DNA of 64,000 nucleotides from an uncultured Bacteroidales bacterium (GTDB taxonomy: Bacteria; Bacteroidota; Bacteroidia; Bacteroidales; UBA932). The notes under the pieces were generated by a model. It saw only the letters and a program-made list of their open reading frames with translations, did no database searches and was not told the DNA's origin. The DNA lies in contig CASFSL010000009.1 of assembly GCA_949297365.1 (NCBI GenBank), forward strand, positions 54,776 through 118,775. Direction: 5' to 3'. The first letter of the stretch is position 1. The number at the start of each line of letters is the position of its first letter. This document shows, one piece after another, positions 17,206-26,600 of this stretch. Made by a program: the position numbers and the translations under genes.

Positions 17206-17580
17206 ATGAAACGTTTTACGATTATGCTAACATTAGCAACATTATTAGGGGTATCAAATTCCATTGTTGTCGCAACAGAAAACATGAATTTTAAAACATC
17301 TGTGGAAATTATAAGTGCAGAGCATGGAGTTGTATTCAGGAAAACTCAAAAGCTTACAAACAGAGAAGGTTCTGAAATATATTTATACACAAATGGCAAA
17401 TGTGAAATGTACTATAATGATAGGTGTGAAGTTGTATGTTATTACACTGTTACTGGTAATGAAATAAAACTCTTGGATGAAAAAGGAAATACGATTTATA
17501 AAGGGACATTCACATATACATCTGATAGACAGAATGTGCAGAGCTTGACAATAGCTGGGACGAAGTATTATAAGAAATAA
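17206..17580 (+). CDS. Small secreted protein, unknown function
   Basis: This 124-residue protein has a plausible signal peptide (FTIMLTLATLLGVSNSIVVA) and a beta-rich mature part with repeated Tyr/Thr patterns (IYLYTNGKCEMYYND; TFTYTSDRQNVQSL) that could form a small barrel or lipocalin-like sheet. No family is recognised. It is the last gene of the accessory run. Element B begins five bases after its TAA, with a -7 box in its left terminal repeat pointing antisense into this gene. Confidence 0.5.
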   Translation: MKRFTIMLTLATLLGVSNSIVVATENMNFKTSVEIISAEHGVVFRKTQKLTNREGSEIYLYTNGKCEMYYNDRCEVVCYYTVTGNEIKLLDEKGNTIYKGTFTYTSDRQNVQSLTIAGTKYYKK

Positions 17581-17585
17581 CTAAT

Positions 17586-18025
17586 GATTATCCGCAAAGA
17601 TACCCCCAGGACAGTCAAAGAGAATGTATGTTCACACATTCCGTAAATGCCCCGGAGCAAGATGCCGCAGGTGACGGGGGTAGCATGGAGGCACTCCAGT
17701 GTCTGCCGAGGACCTGTCCTCTGCTGTTTTTGAGAAGTGACTGATAACTAGGCGGATGTAGAACAGTGCGGAGGATAGGGGTAGCTGAAAACCGTCAAAA
17801 TGTCCGGAATCCACCACCCCTATCCTCGGGCTTATTCGCATATATGCCTGAGCACTAGTGATTTGTCATCACCTTGTGCAGGATAGGTATCACGGATATG
17901 GCCATGGACTTGGACGAAAGCCGTTGGGAAAGGTCGGGAGTCCCTACCCAGCGGCTCTTCCTCTGCCTTGAGCCTAGGGCCTGGCAAAGGAGGAACAGCT
18001 ATAAGGGGCATCTTTGCGAATAGTC
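17586..18025. repeat. Repeat element B (440 bp), inverted relative to element A
   Basis: The ends are ATTATCCGCAAAGATACCCC (left, from 17587) and the inverted form of ACTATTCGCAAAGATGCCCC (right, to 18024). The interior is the reverse complement of 2735-3141 with scattered substitutions. It keeps the central inverted repeat GAGGATAGGGGT (17771) / ACCCCTATCCTC (17816). B looks like the complete, uninterrupted form of the element. Short open frames in it are not conserved as protein between the copies. It covers the first half of the gene-free stretch 17581-18455. Confidence 0.65.
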
Positions 18026-18145
18026 GTTAAGAGTTATTGTCACAAAGCGGAAGCATGGGTATTTAATTTTGCATGAATGAAAATGTATGCAGAACTTTGG
18101 CATTCAATACCCAAGAGTGTTTGTCCGAGTTTGGAAATATTTTCA

Positions 18146-18153
18146 TATCTTTG
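18146..18153 (+). promoter_or_regulatory. Promoter of leader RNA copy 2
   Basis: TATCTTTG is preceded 22 bases upstream by TTTG (18120-18123). Spacing and flanks are the same as in copy 1. Confidence 0.7.
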
Positions 18154-18155
18154 CG

Positions 18156-18445
18156 ATGCTGAGCGATCAGCGTACATTTTGTTGAAAGTGTTTTCGCACT
18201 GTCCTCATTAGAGAATGTGGTAGTTTTCAATGAAGAAAGGACATATCGGACAACACTCTTTCTTGTTTAGATACAGGTGGACCGTGGCAACTCTTATGCC
18301 AGGGTATCTCATATCTATTCAAGTGTGGGGTATTGGATATCGTCTATTTTCTTCAAGGTTCTACCACAACCTTCTAATGGTATAGACGAAACCGGCTCCA
18401 CACTTTCTTTTTATAAATAATAATCCTTCAGAAGCCGGGAGGATA
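18156..18445 (+). ncRNA. Structured leader RNA, copy 2 (candidate novel RNA family)
   Basis: This is a second copy of the RNA at 7226-7515. Differences respect pairing. The first stem keeps seven pairs with a G-U (ATGCTGA/TCAGCGT) and changes its loop from GTGA to GCGA, both GNRA. The inner stem becomes CGTCTAT (18341) / ATAGACG (18382). The apical stem lengthens to AAGGTT (18355) / AACCTT (18368). The terminator-like stem AAGTGTGG/CCACACTT with a T-run is identical. The unpaired central part (about 18205-18235) differs in sequence and length. The leader ends in the TCC..GGA hairpin just before the ATG at 18456. The downstream gene is unrelated to the gene behind copy 1. Confidence 0.7.
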
Positions 18446-18455
18446 CCTGAATCTT

Positions 18456-19061
18456 ATGGAACAGAAAGCAAAAAAGAAGCCGTTTATTCTGAAACGATGG
18501 AGTGTGAGACTTTTTACATGGCTGGACAACTTGATTTTCAAGAACTATTCGACAGAAGAACATGCCAGTGCGGCGACTCCGTTCTGGGCAACTGTCGTTA
18601 TCAACTTTTTCTTGGGAATTCTGGTGATCGGTATTACTATGTTCATGCATGACCAGAGGGCGACTATGATTCAGACTATAGGAGCATGTATAGGCATGGC
18701 CAGTGTAGTCGGTGTCACAATCTGGTATCTGGTAGGGTCTCTTAAATATTTCAATTCGATAGGAGCAAAGATAGCCCGTTCGGTCTATATACTTGTCGTG
18801 GACGTACTTGCATTTGTCATTGCATTCTATTCGGCTGTGTTTGCAATCTTTATAATCATAGGCTTATTCGTGCTGTGGGTGCTTTATGCTGTTGTTTTCG
18901 GGGGCAAGACCAAAGGCAAGAGAAAGCTGTCCAATGGAGTTGAACTCACTGAAGAAAAGGGCCTGGCCGGAGAATCCTACTTTACAGGCTCTGATGGACG
19001 CGAGTATAAGCAGAACAGCGACGGCTCGTTCTCCAAACAGAATGATGAGACCTGGCAGTAG
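18456..19061 (+). CDS. Membrane protein, unknown function
   Basis: This 201-residue protein has four hydrophobic segments (about 44-63, 72-94, 107-123 and 126-148) and hydrophilic ends. The C-terminus has a GSDGREYKQNSDGSF stretch that looks like a short beta-hairpin repeat. No family is recognised. It is the first gene behind leader RNA copy 2, with the ATG 11 bases after the conserved leader hairpin, so the RNA probably controls it. The next membrane-protein gene follows after 41 bases. Confidence 0.6.
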   Translation: MEQKAKKKPFILKRWSVRLFTWLDNLIFKNYSTEEHASAATPFWATVVINFFLGILVIGITMFMHDQRATMIQTIGACIGMASVVGVTIWYLVGSLKYFNSIGAKIARSVYILVVDVLAFVIAFYSAVFAIFIIIGLFVLWVLYAVVFGGKTKGKRKLSNGVELTEEKGLAGESYFTGSDGREYKQNSDGSFSKQNDETWQ

Positions 19062-19102
19062 GCAGCCTTAACATTTATTTTGACGCATATCTGATAGGCT
19101 TT

Positions 19103-19942
19103 ATGGGCGTAGTACTGTTTTACCTTCACTCCTTATTGTATCGTTATTTTTTGTTGCCGGCTATTCTTACTGTGGTGTTTGCGGTATGGTACAGAATGTC
19201 GTTGAAGAAAGGTAAGAGACGTAAGTTCCTTGATTTTCTGGCCGGTCTGTCTCTGCTGTGTACGGTCGCATGTATTTATGTGTACTGGTGTACCACACGC
19301 GGCAGCAATATGTTCCTGGATATGTTTTATTTCACATATCTTCCTGACTCAGGGTTCCTGACCTTGATCCTGCAGTCTGTCTATATGCTGGCACTGTTCG
19401 GTGTATGGACACTGCTTGTGCGGTTTGTATTCGCTGCCGGTCCGAACTGGACGCTGCATCTGACCACTATTCTGTTTTTCGGTATTATGACTTTGTATGT
19501 CATGTTGGACTTCCTGGGAAATGCGCCCGCAATATGGGGAATCATCGGGATTCTGTGGTATCCCCTTGTCGCATTTGTCGGATTCTGCGTGATATATTTC
19601 CAGTTTGTCAATTTCTACAGGTGCCCTGTCTGTCATGCTTCAGGTAAAAAAGCTGTCAGTATTACCGATGTTGAGGATCTTGGATTCACGACAGATCATT
19701 CTGTAGAGTACAGACACCGTACAGAGCATGAGTCTGAGACCCGCAGTTCCGAGCATAAGGAAATAGAGCGGCGCATCCGCGAAAAATACGATGTCTACAA
19801 GACCCGGAGGCATACGAGATATTACATGCATTGCAACAAGTGCGGACATGAGTGGAATGCTGACACATCCCGGACGCTTCACACTGATAAGAACCTCAAC
19901 TCTGTCAGGAAGGATACTACGACAAAGATCTGGCGATGGTAG
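19103..19942 (+). CDS. Membrane protein with C-terminal zinc-ribbon-like region
   Basis: This 279-residue protein has about five transmembrane segments in the first 175 residues. A cytoplasmic tail has two CxxC pairs, FYRCPVCHASGKK (near 178-185) and HCNKCGHEW (near 250), split by a charged helix rich in Glu/Arg. The two pairs can form a zinc ribbon. Function unknown. Its position suggests cotranscription with the gene at 18456 under leader RNA copy 2. About 200 bases without a gene follow, holding only a terminator repeat. Confidence 0.6.
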   Translation: MGVVLFYLHSLLYRYFLLPAILTVVFAVWYRMSLKKGKRRKFLDFLAGLSLLCTVACIYVYWCTTRGSNMFLDMFYFTYLPDSGFLTLILQSVYMLALFGVWTLLVRFVFAAGPNWTLHLTTILFFGIMTLYVMLDFLGNAPAIWGIIGILWYPLVAFVGFCVIYFQFVNFYRCPVCHASGKKAVSITDVEDLGFTTDHSVEYRHRTEHESETRSSEHKEIERRIREKYDVYKTRRHTRYYMHCNKCGHEWNADTSRTLHTDKNLNSVRKDTTTKIWRW

Positions 19943-20071
19943 CTTGAATGAACGCAGGCATGTAGAACATCCGGCTCTCTATTTGGGTTATAAGCGCAAC
20001 CGTTATGTAGGCCCTCTAAGTTCATTTGACAAGGGAATGGGTTTTACTCTGCGCTGTGTCAAAGACCTGGA

Positions 20072-20135
20072 GTAAAAGACTGCCGCAATCATCCCCACTG
20101 ATGGTTGCGGCAGCTTTGTCTCAAAATATGGGAGT
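20072..20135 (-). repeat. Terminator repeat, copy 1 (downstream of ATPase remnant)
   Basis: This 64-base stretch matches 20764-20827. It contains a hairpin, CTGCCGCAATC (20080) / GGTTGCGGCAG (20103), followed on the minus strand by a short T-rich run. It acts as a terminator for the minus-strand ATPase remnant. Confidence 0.6.
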
Positions 20136-20142
20136 TGTTCTG

Positions 20143-20655
20143 TCAGATGAACTGGGTCATGTAGAAAGGCAGATAGGTAAGTCCCTGCTCCTTGGCCAGA
20201 TCCTTGGAATAAATCAGGTACTTGTCGAGGATTCTTGATGAGAACTTATCGCAGAAAATATCCAGCGACGCATGAGCCTTATATCCGGAAGACTTGACCT
20301 CCACAGGACAGATTTTGTTGTGCCTTGCCAGCAGAAAATCGATTTCGTAATTATGTTTTCCACTGTCAGTGGGGAAGGTGTGATAGTAAAGTTCGTTGCC
20401 TGATGCACGGAGCATCTGCGCAACGGCATTCTCGTAGACATATCCAAGATTGGTGGCCAGCTTGTCACTTAGGAGCTGCTGATAGATAATGTTGTCCGTA
20501 AAAGCCTTATCCCTGAAGGCAAGGGTGATGAAAAGACCTGTGTCCGCTATGAACAACTTATAGCTGTCCATGTCCTTGGACTGCGATAGGCCTATGTTCG
20601 GGTCGCTGACATTGTATGAGATATTGACGGTCATGGAACTTACTAGATCTGCCAT
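20143..20655 (-). pseudogene. Truncated DUF4143-type ATPase (C-terminal domain only)
   Basis: The 170 residues align with the C-terminal third of the complete ATPase at 45457. Shared stretches include DPNIGLSQSKD, SYKLFIADTGLF, LGYVYENAVAQML, and the nuclease-like YEIDFLLARHNKICPVEVKSSGYKAHASL. The AAA+ part (Walker A and B, about 280 residues) is missing, and the frame starts abruptly at MADLVSSM. The upstream 33-bp-period repeats are still present, so an internal deletion between the control region and the 3' third is likely. A short protein could still be made. Confidence 0.75.
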
Positions 20656-20706
20656 AACTCTCAGATTTTATGGCGAAAATACTAAAATACTGATTTTGTC
20701 AAAAAC

Positions 20707-20753
20707 CTCAAAATGTTTTGCAGCAAAAATGACAGAAATCTCAAAATGTTTTG
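20707..20753 (-). repeat. 33-bp-period direct repeats upstream of the ATPase remnant
   Basis: On the minus strand, CAAAACATTTTGAG occurs twice, starting exactly 33 bases apart (plus-strand 20740-20753 and 20707-20720). Each core is nearly palindromic. The same period is found before the complete ATPase at 45457, with a different sequence. Confidence 0.6.
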
Positions 20754-20763
20754 AGGTCATAAT

Positions 20764-20827
20764 GTAAAAAACTGCCGCGACCGTCTGTGATGACGATTGC
20801 GGCAGCATTGTCTCGAAATATGGGAGT
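20764..20827 (-). terminator. groEL terminator (terminator repeat, copy 2)
   Basis: The hairpin CTGCCGC (20772) / GCGGCAG (20799) lies 13 bases past the groEL stop and is followed on the minus strand by TTTTTT. It is nearly identical over 64 bases to 20072-20135. Confidence 0.7.
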
Positions 20828-20839
20828 GCCGTCAGCTGA

Positions 20840-22480
<1,641 letters not shown>

Positions 22481-22501
22481 TTAAAAGTTAAACAAACAGA
22501 A

Positions 22502-22771
22502 TTAAAGAACTGCCAGCACGTCCGACTGACGCATCATCAGATAGTCCTTGCCGTCAACGGTAATCTCGGTTCCGGAATACTTTCCGTAGAGAACGGTGTC
22601 ACCCACTTTCAGTTCCATGGGCTCATCCTTCTTACCGCCGCCTACAGCGATTACCTTACCCTGCTGGGGTTTCTCTTTTGCTGTCTCGGGAATATAGATT
22701 CCACTTGCTGTCTTGGTCTCAGCTTCTTTGGGCTCTACGAGCACTCTGTCTGCTAAAGGTCTAATGTTCAT
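22502..22771 (-). CDS. groES: Co-chaperonin GroES (10 kDa subunit)
   Basis: The protein is 89 residues, with the N-terminal [12 protein letters not shown] motif, the mobile loop [23 protein letters not shown] and the C-terminal [13 protein letters not shown]. The heptameric lid closes the GroEL cage. It is the first gene of the groES-groEL operon. A weak -7-like box (CAATTTG on the minus strand near 22819-22825) with a TTTG about 22 bases further upstream is a possible promoter. I see no CIRCE element. Confidence 0.97.
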   Translation of the reverse strand: MNIRPLADRVLVEPKEAETKTASGIYIPETAKEKPQQGKVIAVGGGKKDEPMELKVGDTVLYGKYSGTEITVDGKDYLMMRQSDVLAVL

Positions 22772-23173
22772 ATCTTTTAATTTTTAGTTGTTTTCAAACT
22801 GCACAGACACATTAAACAAATTGAGTGCCACTCCGCATACTCTGCCAAATTGTCACTCGTGCGACCGAAGTCAGATATACTGCTGCGTACATGCAAAATA
22901 AGGCAGCAGCTGAGCGTGACATTTCCCATTTATCCGGTACTTGCCCAAAATGAGCCTCAAAATGAGCCCCTAAATTCAGCATCTGTATCTCCGGGTAGGA
23001 CGAGATATTGAAATTGATAAAGACTGACTGATTAGTTACACGTGCACAAATGTTAGGGCAGTTGAAGATATCGGAAACCACCAGAAAGAGAGATAAAGTA
23101 TCTCAGGAAACACGGTGTACTGAGGTATGATGACCAGGCAAAATCCGGCAAGTGGATATTGAGGAATTATTGC
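22772..23173. other. Intergenic region between groES and the EcoRI-type gene
   Basis: This is about 400 bases without a credible gene. It holds the divergent control regions of groES (-) and the restriction gene (+). The minus-strand frame of about 89 codons here has no family features and I reject it. The region probably contains the left boundary of the acquired restriction-modification segment, but I see no terminal repeats. Confidence 0.5.
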
Positions 23174-23181
23174 TAAATTTG
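23174..23181 (+). promoter_or_regulatory. -7 box for the EcoRI-type endonuclease gene
   Basis: TAAATTTG lies 28 bases before the ATG at 23209, at normal Bacteroidetes spacing. It suggests the acquired system is adapted to host transcription. Confidence 0.5.
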
Positions 23182-23208
23182 CATTGCAATCTTTAATCAG
23201 CAGTGATA

Positions 23209-24048
23209 ATGTCCAGTACGAACCAATCAAATAGATTAACAGAACAACAAAAAGAATCAAAAGGTGCAGTTGGCATCTTTGGTGAAGAAGCTAAGCTGCA
23301 CGATATGGAAGTTGGAAAAATCTCACACTTCGTAATCGAACACTTAAAGAAAGAATTCCCCCAATTATCTTTTCGTTATAGAACGAGCATTAAGAAAGAA
23401 GAAATCAACGAGGCATTGAAGAAAGTAGACTCTGAGTTGGGGCAAACGCTTTTTGTGCCCAACTCAAGCATTATTCCTGATGGGGGAATTATTGAAGTGG
23501 AAGATGATAATGGCAATTGGAGAGTTGTTTTGGTATCAGAAGCCAAACATCAAGGAAAAGATATAGAAAATATCAAAAAAGGGAAATTGGTTGGTAAAAA
23601 CAACAACCAGGATTTGATGGCGGCAGGTAATGCAATAGAAAGGTCGCATAAGAATATTTGTGAAATTGCCAATTTCATGCTGGCAGAATCTCACTTTCCC
23701 TATGTGTTATTTTTAGAAGGCTCAAACTTCCTGACTGAGACCATTTCAATAACAAGACCGGATGGCAGAGTGGTAACGCTGGAATATAATTCCGGAATGT
23801 TGAACCGGCTAGACAGATTGACTGCTGCAAATTATGGAATGCCAATCAATACGAATTTGTGTAAGAACAAATTTGTCAAGCATGGAGATAAAATGATTAT
23901 GCTTCAAGCTACTTCCATCTACACGCAAGGGAATGGAGCAAGGTGGAATGCCCAAGATATGTTAAATATAATGCTTGAGATTTCAAGAACCTCCTTGCAA
24001 ATATTAGGAAGCGACTTATTCAAACAACTTACAAAGGCAGACCGTTAA
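23209..24048 (+). CDS. ecoRIR: Type II restriction endonuclease, EcoRI family (predicted GAATTC)
   Basis: I choose the ATG at 23209 over the GTG at 23203 because residue numbering then matches EcoRI exactly. The protein is 279 residues against 277 for EcoRI. Catalytic residues fall at D91, E111 and K113 (PDGGIIEV; SEAKHQGKD). The recognition segment AAGNAIERSHKN places N141, A142, E144 and R145, and R200 and R203 are also kept. All match the residues known from EcoRI structures, so GAATTC cleavage is strongly predicted. Long blocks are identical to the Escherichia coli protein. The methyltransferase gene follows after 12 bases. Composition is A+T-richer than flanking genes, a sign of transfer. 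Confidence 0.96.
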   Translation: MSSTNQSNRLTEQQKESKGAVGIFGEEAKLHDMEVGKISHFVIEHLKKEFPQLSFRYRTSIKKEEINEALKKVDSELGQTLFVPNSSIIPDGGIIEVEDDNGNWRVVLVSEAKHQGKDIENIKKGKLVGKNNNQDLMAAGNAIERSHKNICEIANFMLAESHFPYVLFLEGSNFLTETISITRPDGRVVTLEYNSGMLNRLDRLTAANYGMPINTNLCKNKFVKHGDKMIMLQATSIYTQGNGARWNAQDMLNIMLEISRTSLQILGSDLFKQLTKADR

Positions 24049-24060
24049 AAACAATTCGGA

Positions 24061-25059
24061 ATGGCAAGAAACGCAACAAACAAGTTACTGCAAAAGGCTA
24101 AGAAACTGAAAAGCGACGAGTTCTATACACAGCTTTCCGATATAGTCAGTGAATTGCAGCATTATAAGGAGCATTTTAAGGGCAAAGTTGTCTATTGCAA
24201 TTGCGATGACCCCCGTAACAGCAACTTTTTCAATTACTTCGTTCAGAATTTCAAAGAATTAGGACTTAAGAAACTGATAACAGCCTGTTACAAGGAGCAA
24301 ACAAACGATTTGTTCGACACAAAAGAGAACGAGAACGCTTTCTTTTACGAATATTCAAGTACAGAAAATGAGGGGTTGAATCAGGCGGATTTCGTTTATT
24401 TCAAAGGGGACGGCGATTTTCGTAGCCCGGAAAGCATCGAGCTATTGAAACAAGCCGATATTGTTGTCACAAATCCCCCGTTCTCTTTGTTCAGAGAATA
24501 TGTAGCCCAATTGATGAAATACGGTAAGAAATTCCTGATAATAGGCAATATCAATGCGATAACCTATAAGGAGATTTTCAAACTCATCAAAGAGAATAAG
24601 GTATGGCTGGGCATCAACCTCGGCAGAGGAATTTCGGGCTTTATTGTCCCCGATCATTATGAACTTTACGGCACGGAGACAAAGATTGATGATGCCGGGA
24701 ACCGGATTATTTCGCCCAACAATTGCCTATGGCTGACTAACTTGGAAACTTCCCAACGTCATGAGGATATTGTTCTTACAAAGAAATATGTAGGAAATGA
24801 AACCGAATATCCACGGTATGATAACTACGATGGAATCAATGTAAACAAGACGCAAGATATCCCTTACGATTACGCCGGATATATGGGGGTACCGATTACA
24901 TTCTTGCACAAGTTCAATCCAGACCAATTCGAAATTATCAAATTCAGGAAAGGGAATGACGGCAAAGATTTATCTATAAACGGGAAATGCCCTTATTTCA
25001 GGATATTGATTAAAAATAGGAAAGTACAAAAAGCTGATGCACTCGTAGTACACCAATAA
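24061..25059 (+). CDS. ecoRIM: Adenine-N6 DNA methyltransferase, M.EcoRI family
   Basis: The protein is 332 residues, close to M.EcoRI. It starts MARNATNKLL and contains KSDEFYTQ, VVYCNCDDPRNSNFF and the catalytic motif IV VTNPPFSLF (NPPF). Further on are NCLWLTNL and GVPITFLHKFNP, all close to the E. coli enzyme. It should methylate the inner adenine of GAATTC and protect the host. The order endonuclease then methylase on one strand is the same as in the original EcoRI system. Several GAATTC sites are visible in this window, for example near 23353, 42699, 55796, 56521 and 62068, so active protection would be needed. Confidence 0.95.
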   Translation: MARNATNKLLQKAKKLKSDEFYTQLSDIVSELQHYKEHFKGKVVYCNCDDPRNSNFFNYFVQNFKELGLKKLITACYKEQTNDLFDTKENENAFFYEYSSTENEGLNQADFVYFKGDGDFRSPESIELLKQADIVVTNPPFSLFREYVAQLMKYGKKFLIIGNINAITYKEIFKLIKENKVWLGINLGRGISGFIVPDHYELYGTETKIDDAGNRIISPNNCLWLTNLETSQRHEDIVLTKKYVGNETEYPRYDNYDGINVNKTQDIPYDYAGYMGVPITFLHKFNPDQFEIIKFRKGNDGKDLSINGKCPYFRILIKNRKVQKADALVVHQ

Positions 25060-25069
25060 CCAGAGAGCC

Positions 25070-26167
25070 ATGATGGACTTTGAGGAATATATAAGGCAGG
25101 GAGAGCCGTCGAGGGCGGAGCGGGCGCAGGCATGGCGCACGGCCATCGGACTTCAGGACGTGGACGGGCTGAAGCCCTCGGCGTACCTTATTGATACCGC
25201 CCGCGAGCATATCGAGGGAGACATCTCGCTCCGGGAAGTACGGCAGCGCATTGAGTCCTACTATGAGAGCCGCACAGCAAAGGAAGACACCGGTAGTGAT
25301 GAGCGGACAAAGGAGGCAGACACAGTCTCTTACAGAATCACCGAACTTCTCGCAGAACAGGCATTCTCCATGACTCCGGCGGAACTCATCCGTATCCATC
25401 GGTATCTTTTCACAGGCATTTACAAATTCGCCGGCCGCATCCGGGACTATAACATCACCAAAAAGGAATGGGTATTGGACGGAGGTACAGTAATATATGC
25501 CGGTGCCGGACTGATAACCGAGACCCTGGAATACGACATCTCTACTGAAAGGGATTTTTCATACGAGGGACTGACAGCAGATGAGGCTGTGCGGCATATC
25601 GCAAGATTCATATCCAATCTTTGGCAGATTCATCCTTTCGGAGAGGGCAACACCCGCACAACTGCGGTATTCCTGATAAAATATCTCCGCAGTTTCGGGT
25701 TCAATGTAGGAAACGATACTTTCGAGAGGCATTCATGGTTTTTCCGCAATGCCCTTGTCAGGGCCAATTACAATGACCTGAAAAACGGAATAACAGCCAC
25801 CACAGAGCCGCTGGAAAGGTTTTTGCGCCATCTCCTTCTGAACGAGGAGGCCGACTTGCGGAACAGGACCTTGCATATAAAGGCAGACGGGTTAAAGGTC
25901 CGGAATGAACCTTTAAAGTCCAATTTAAAGGTCCAGAATGAACCTTTAAACAATCTGACCGGAAAGGCATCCTTGACAGAAATAGCTGTCCTTCAACTTA
26001 TAGCGGAGAATCCATCTGTCAAGATTGAAGAGATGGCTGCTAATACCAAAAAATCGAGGAGCACGATAAAGCGGGCCATTGACCGACTCAGGGAGAAAGG
26101 CATCATAGAAAGGACAGGCGCAAAGAAAAACGGATCCTGGAAAATATTGAACTGCAATGAACACTGA
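25070..26167 (+). CDS. Fic family AMP-transferase with fused VbhA-like antitoxin and C-terminal winged helix
   Basis: This 365-residue protein has three parts. Residues 1-70 resemble the VbhA-type Fic antitoxin (RTAIGLQDVDGLKP, then GDISLREV). The Fic core (about 90-260) has the catalytic loop HPFGEGNTR (188-196), the flap GRIRDYNI and an upstream FRNALVRANYN helix. A winged helix (about 300-360) has MAANTKKSRSTIKRAIDRLREKGIIERTG. Fic enzymes usually AMPylate a target protein. The inhibitory (S/T)xxxE(G/N) motif would align with L28-Q-D-V-D32-G33, so both the Ser and the Glu are replaced. A short duplicated linker (KVRNEPLK / KVQNEPLN) precedes the winged helix. It begins 10 bases after the methylase gene and overlaps tadA. 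Confidence 0.85.
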   Translation: MMDFEEYIRQGEPSRAERAQAWRTAIGLQDVDGLKPSAYLIDTAREHIEGDISLREVRQRIESYYESRTAKEDTGSDERTKEADTVSYRITELLAEQAFSMTPAELIRIHRYLFTGIYKFAGRIRDYNITKKEWVLDGGTVIYAGAGLITETLEYDISTERDFSYEGLTADEAVRHIARFISNLWQIHPFGEGNTRTTAVFLIKYLRSFGFNVGNDTFERHSWFFRNALVRANYNDLKNGITATTEPLERFLRHLLLNEEADLRNRTLHIKADGLKVRNEPLKSNLKVQNEPLNNLTGKASLTEIAVLQLIAENPSVKIEEMAANTKKSRSTIKRAIDRLREKGIIERTGAKKNGSWKILNCNEH

Positions 26168-26597
26168 TCACGAGAAATACATGCGCGAGGCCCTGAAAGA
26201 GGCGCGGAGGGCCGAGGCCGAGGGGGAGATCCCCATCGGAGCGGTGGTGGTGTGCGAGGGGCGGATCATCGCCCGGGCGCACAACCAGACGGAGACCCTG
26301 CACGACCCCACGGCCCATGCCGAGATGCTGGCCATGACGGCTGCCACAAGTTACATCGGAGGCAAGTACCTCCCGGAATGCACCCTCTACGTCACTGTCG
26401 AGCCCTGTCCGATGTGCGCCGCCGCGATGGCCTGGACTCAGGTCGGAGCGGTAGTCTACGGAGCCGATGACCCCAAGCGCGGCTACACCCTGTTCTCCCC
26501 GTCCCTGCTGCACCCAAGGACAAAAGTCATCAAGGGAGTGCTGGCACAGGAGTGCGGTGCCGTCATGACTGAATTTTTCAAAAAGATACGGAGATAG
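26157..26597 (+). CDS. tadA: tRNA-specific adenosine deaminase
   Basis: This 146-residue cytidine-deaminase-fold enzyme has HAE (zinc and proton shuttle, near residue 53) and PCPMC (zinc cysteines, near 83-86). It converts A34 to inosine in the wobble position of tRNA-Arg(ACG), an essential step. IPIGAVVV and the EFFKKIRR end are typical of TadA rather than guanine deaminase. The start overlaps the Fic stop by 11 bases and the next gene begins four bases after its stop. Confidence 0.93.
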   Translation: MNTDHEKYMREALKEARRAEAEGEIPIGAVVVCEGRIIARAHNQTETLHDPTAHAEMLAMTAATSYIGGKYLPECTLYVTVEPCPMCAAAMAWTQVGAVVYGADDPKRGYTLFSPSLLHPRTKVIKGVLAQECGAVMTEFFKKIRR

Positions 26598-26600
26598 GCG

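Noticed and set aside
22819..22900. Possible CIRCE/HrcA operator upstream of groES
   Set aside because: GAGTG and CACTC words occur, but in the wrong relative orientation and spacing for the CIRCE consensus.
22812..23081. Minus-strand frame of 89 codons upstream of groES
   Set aside because: It has no recognisable domain and lies in the control region between two divergent genes.
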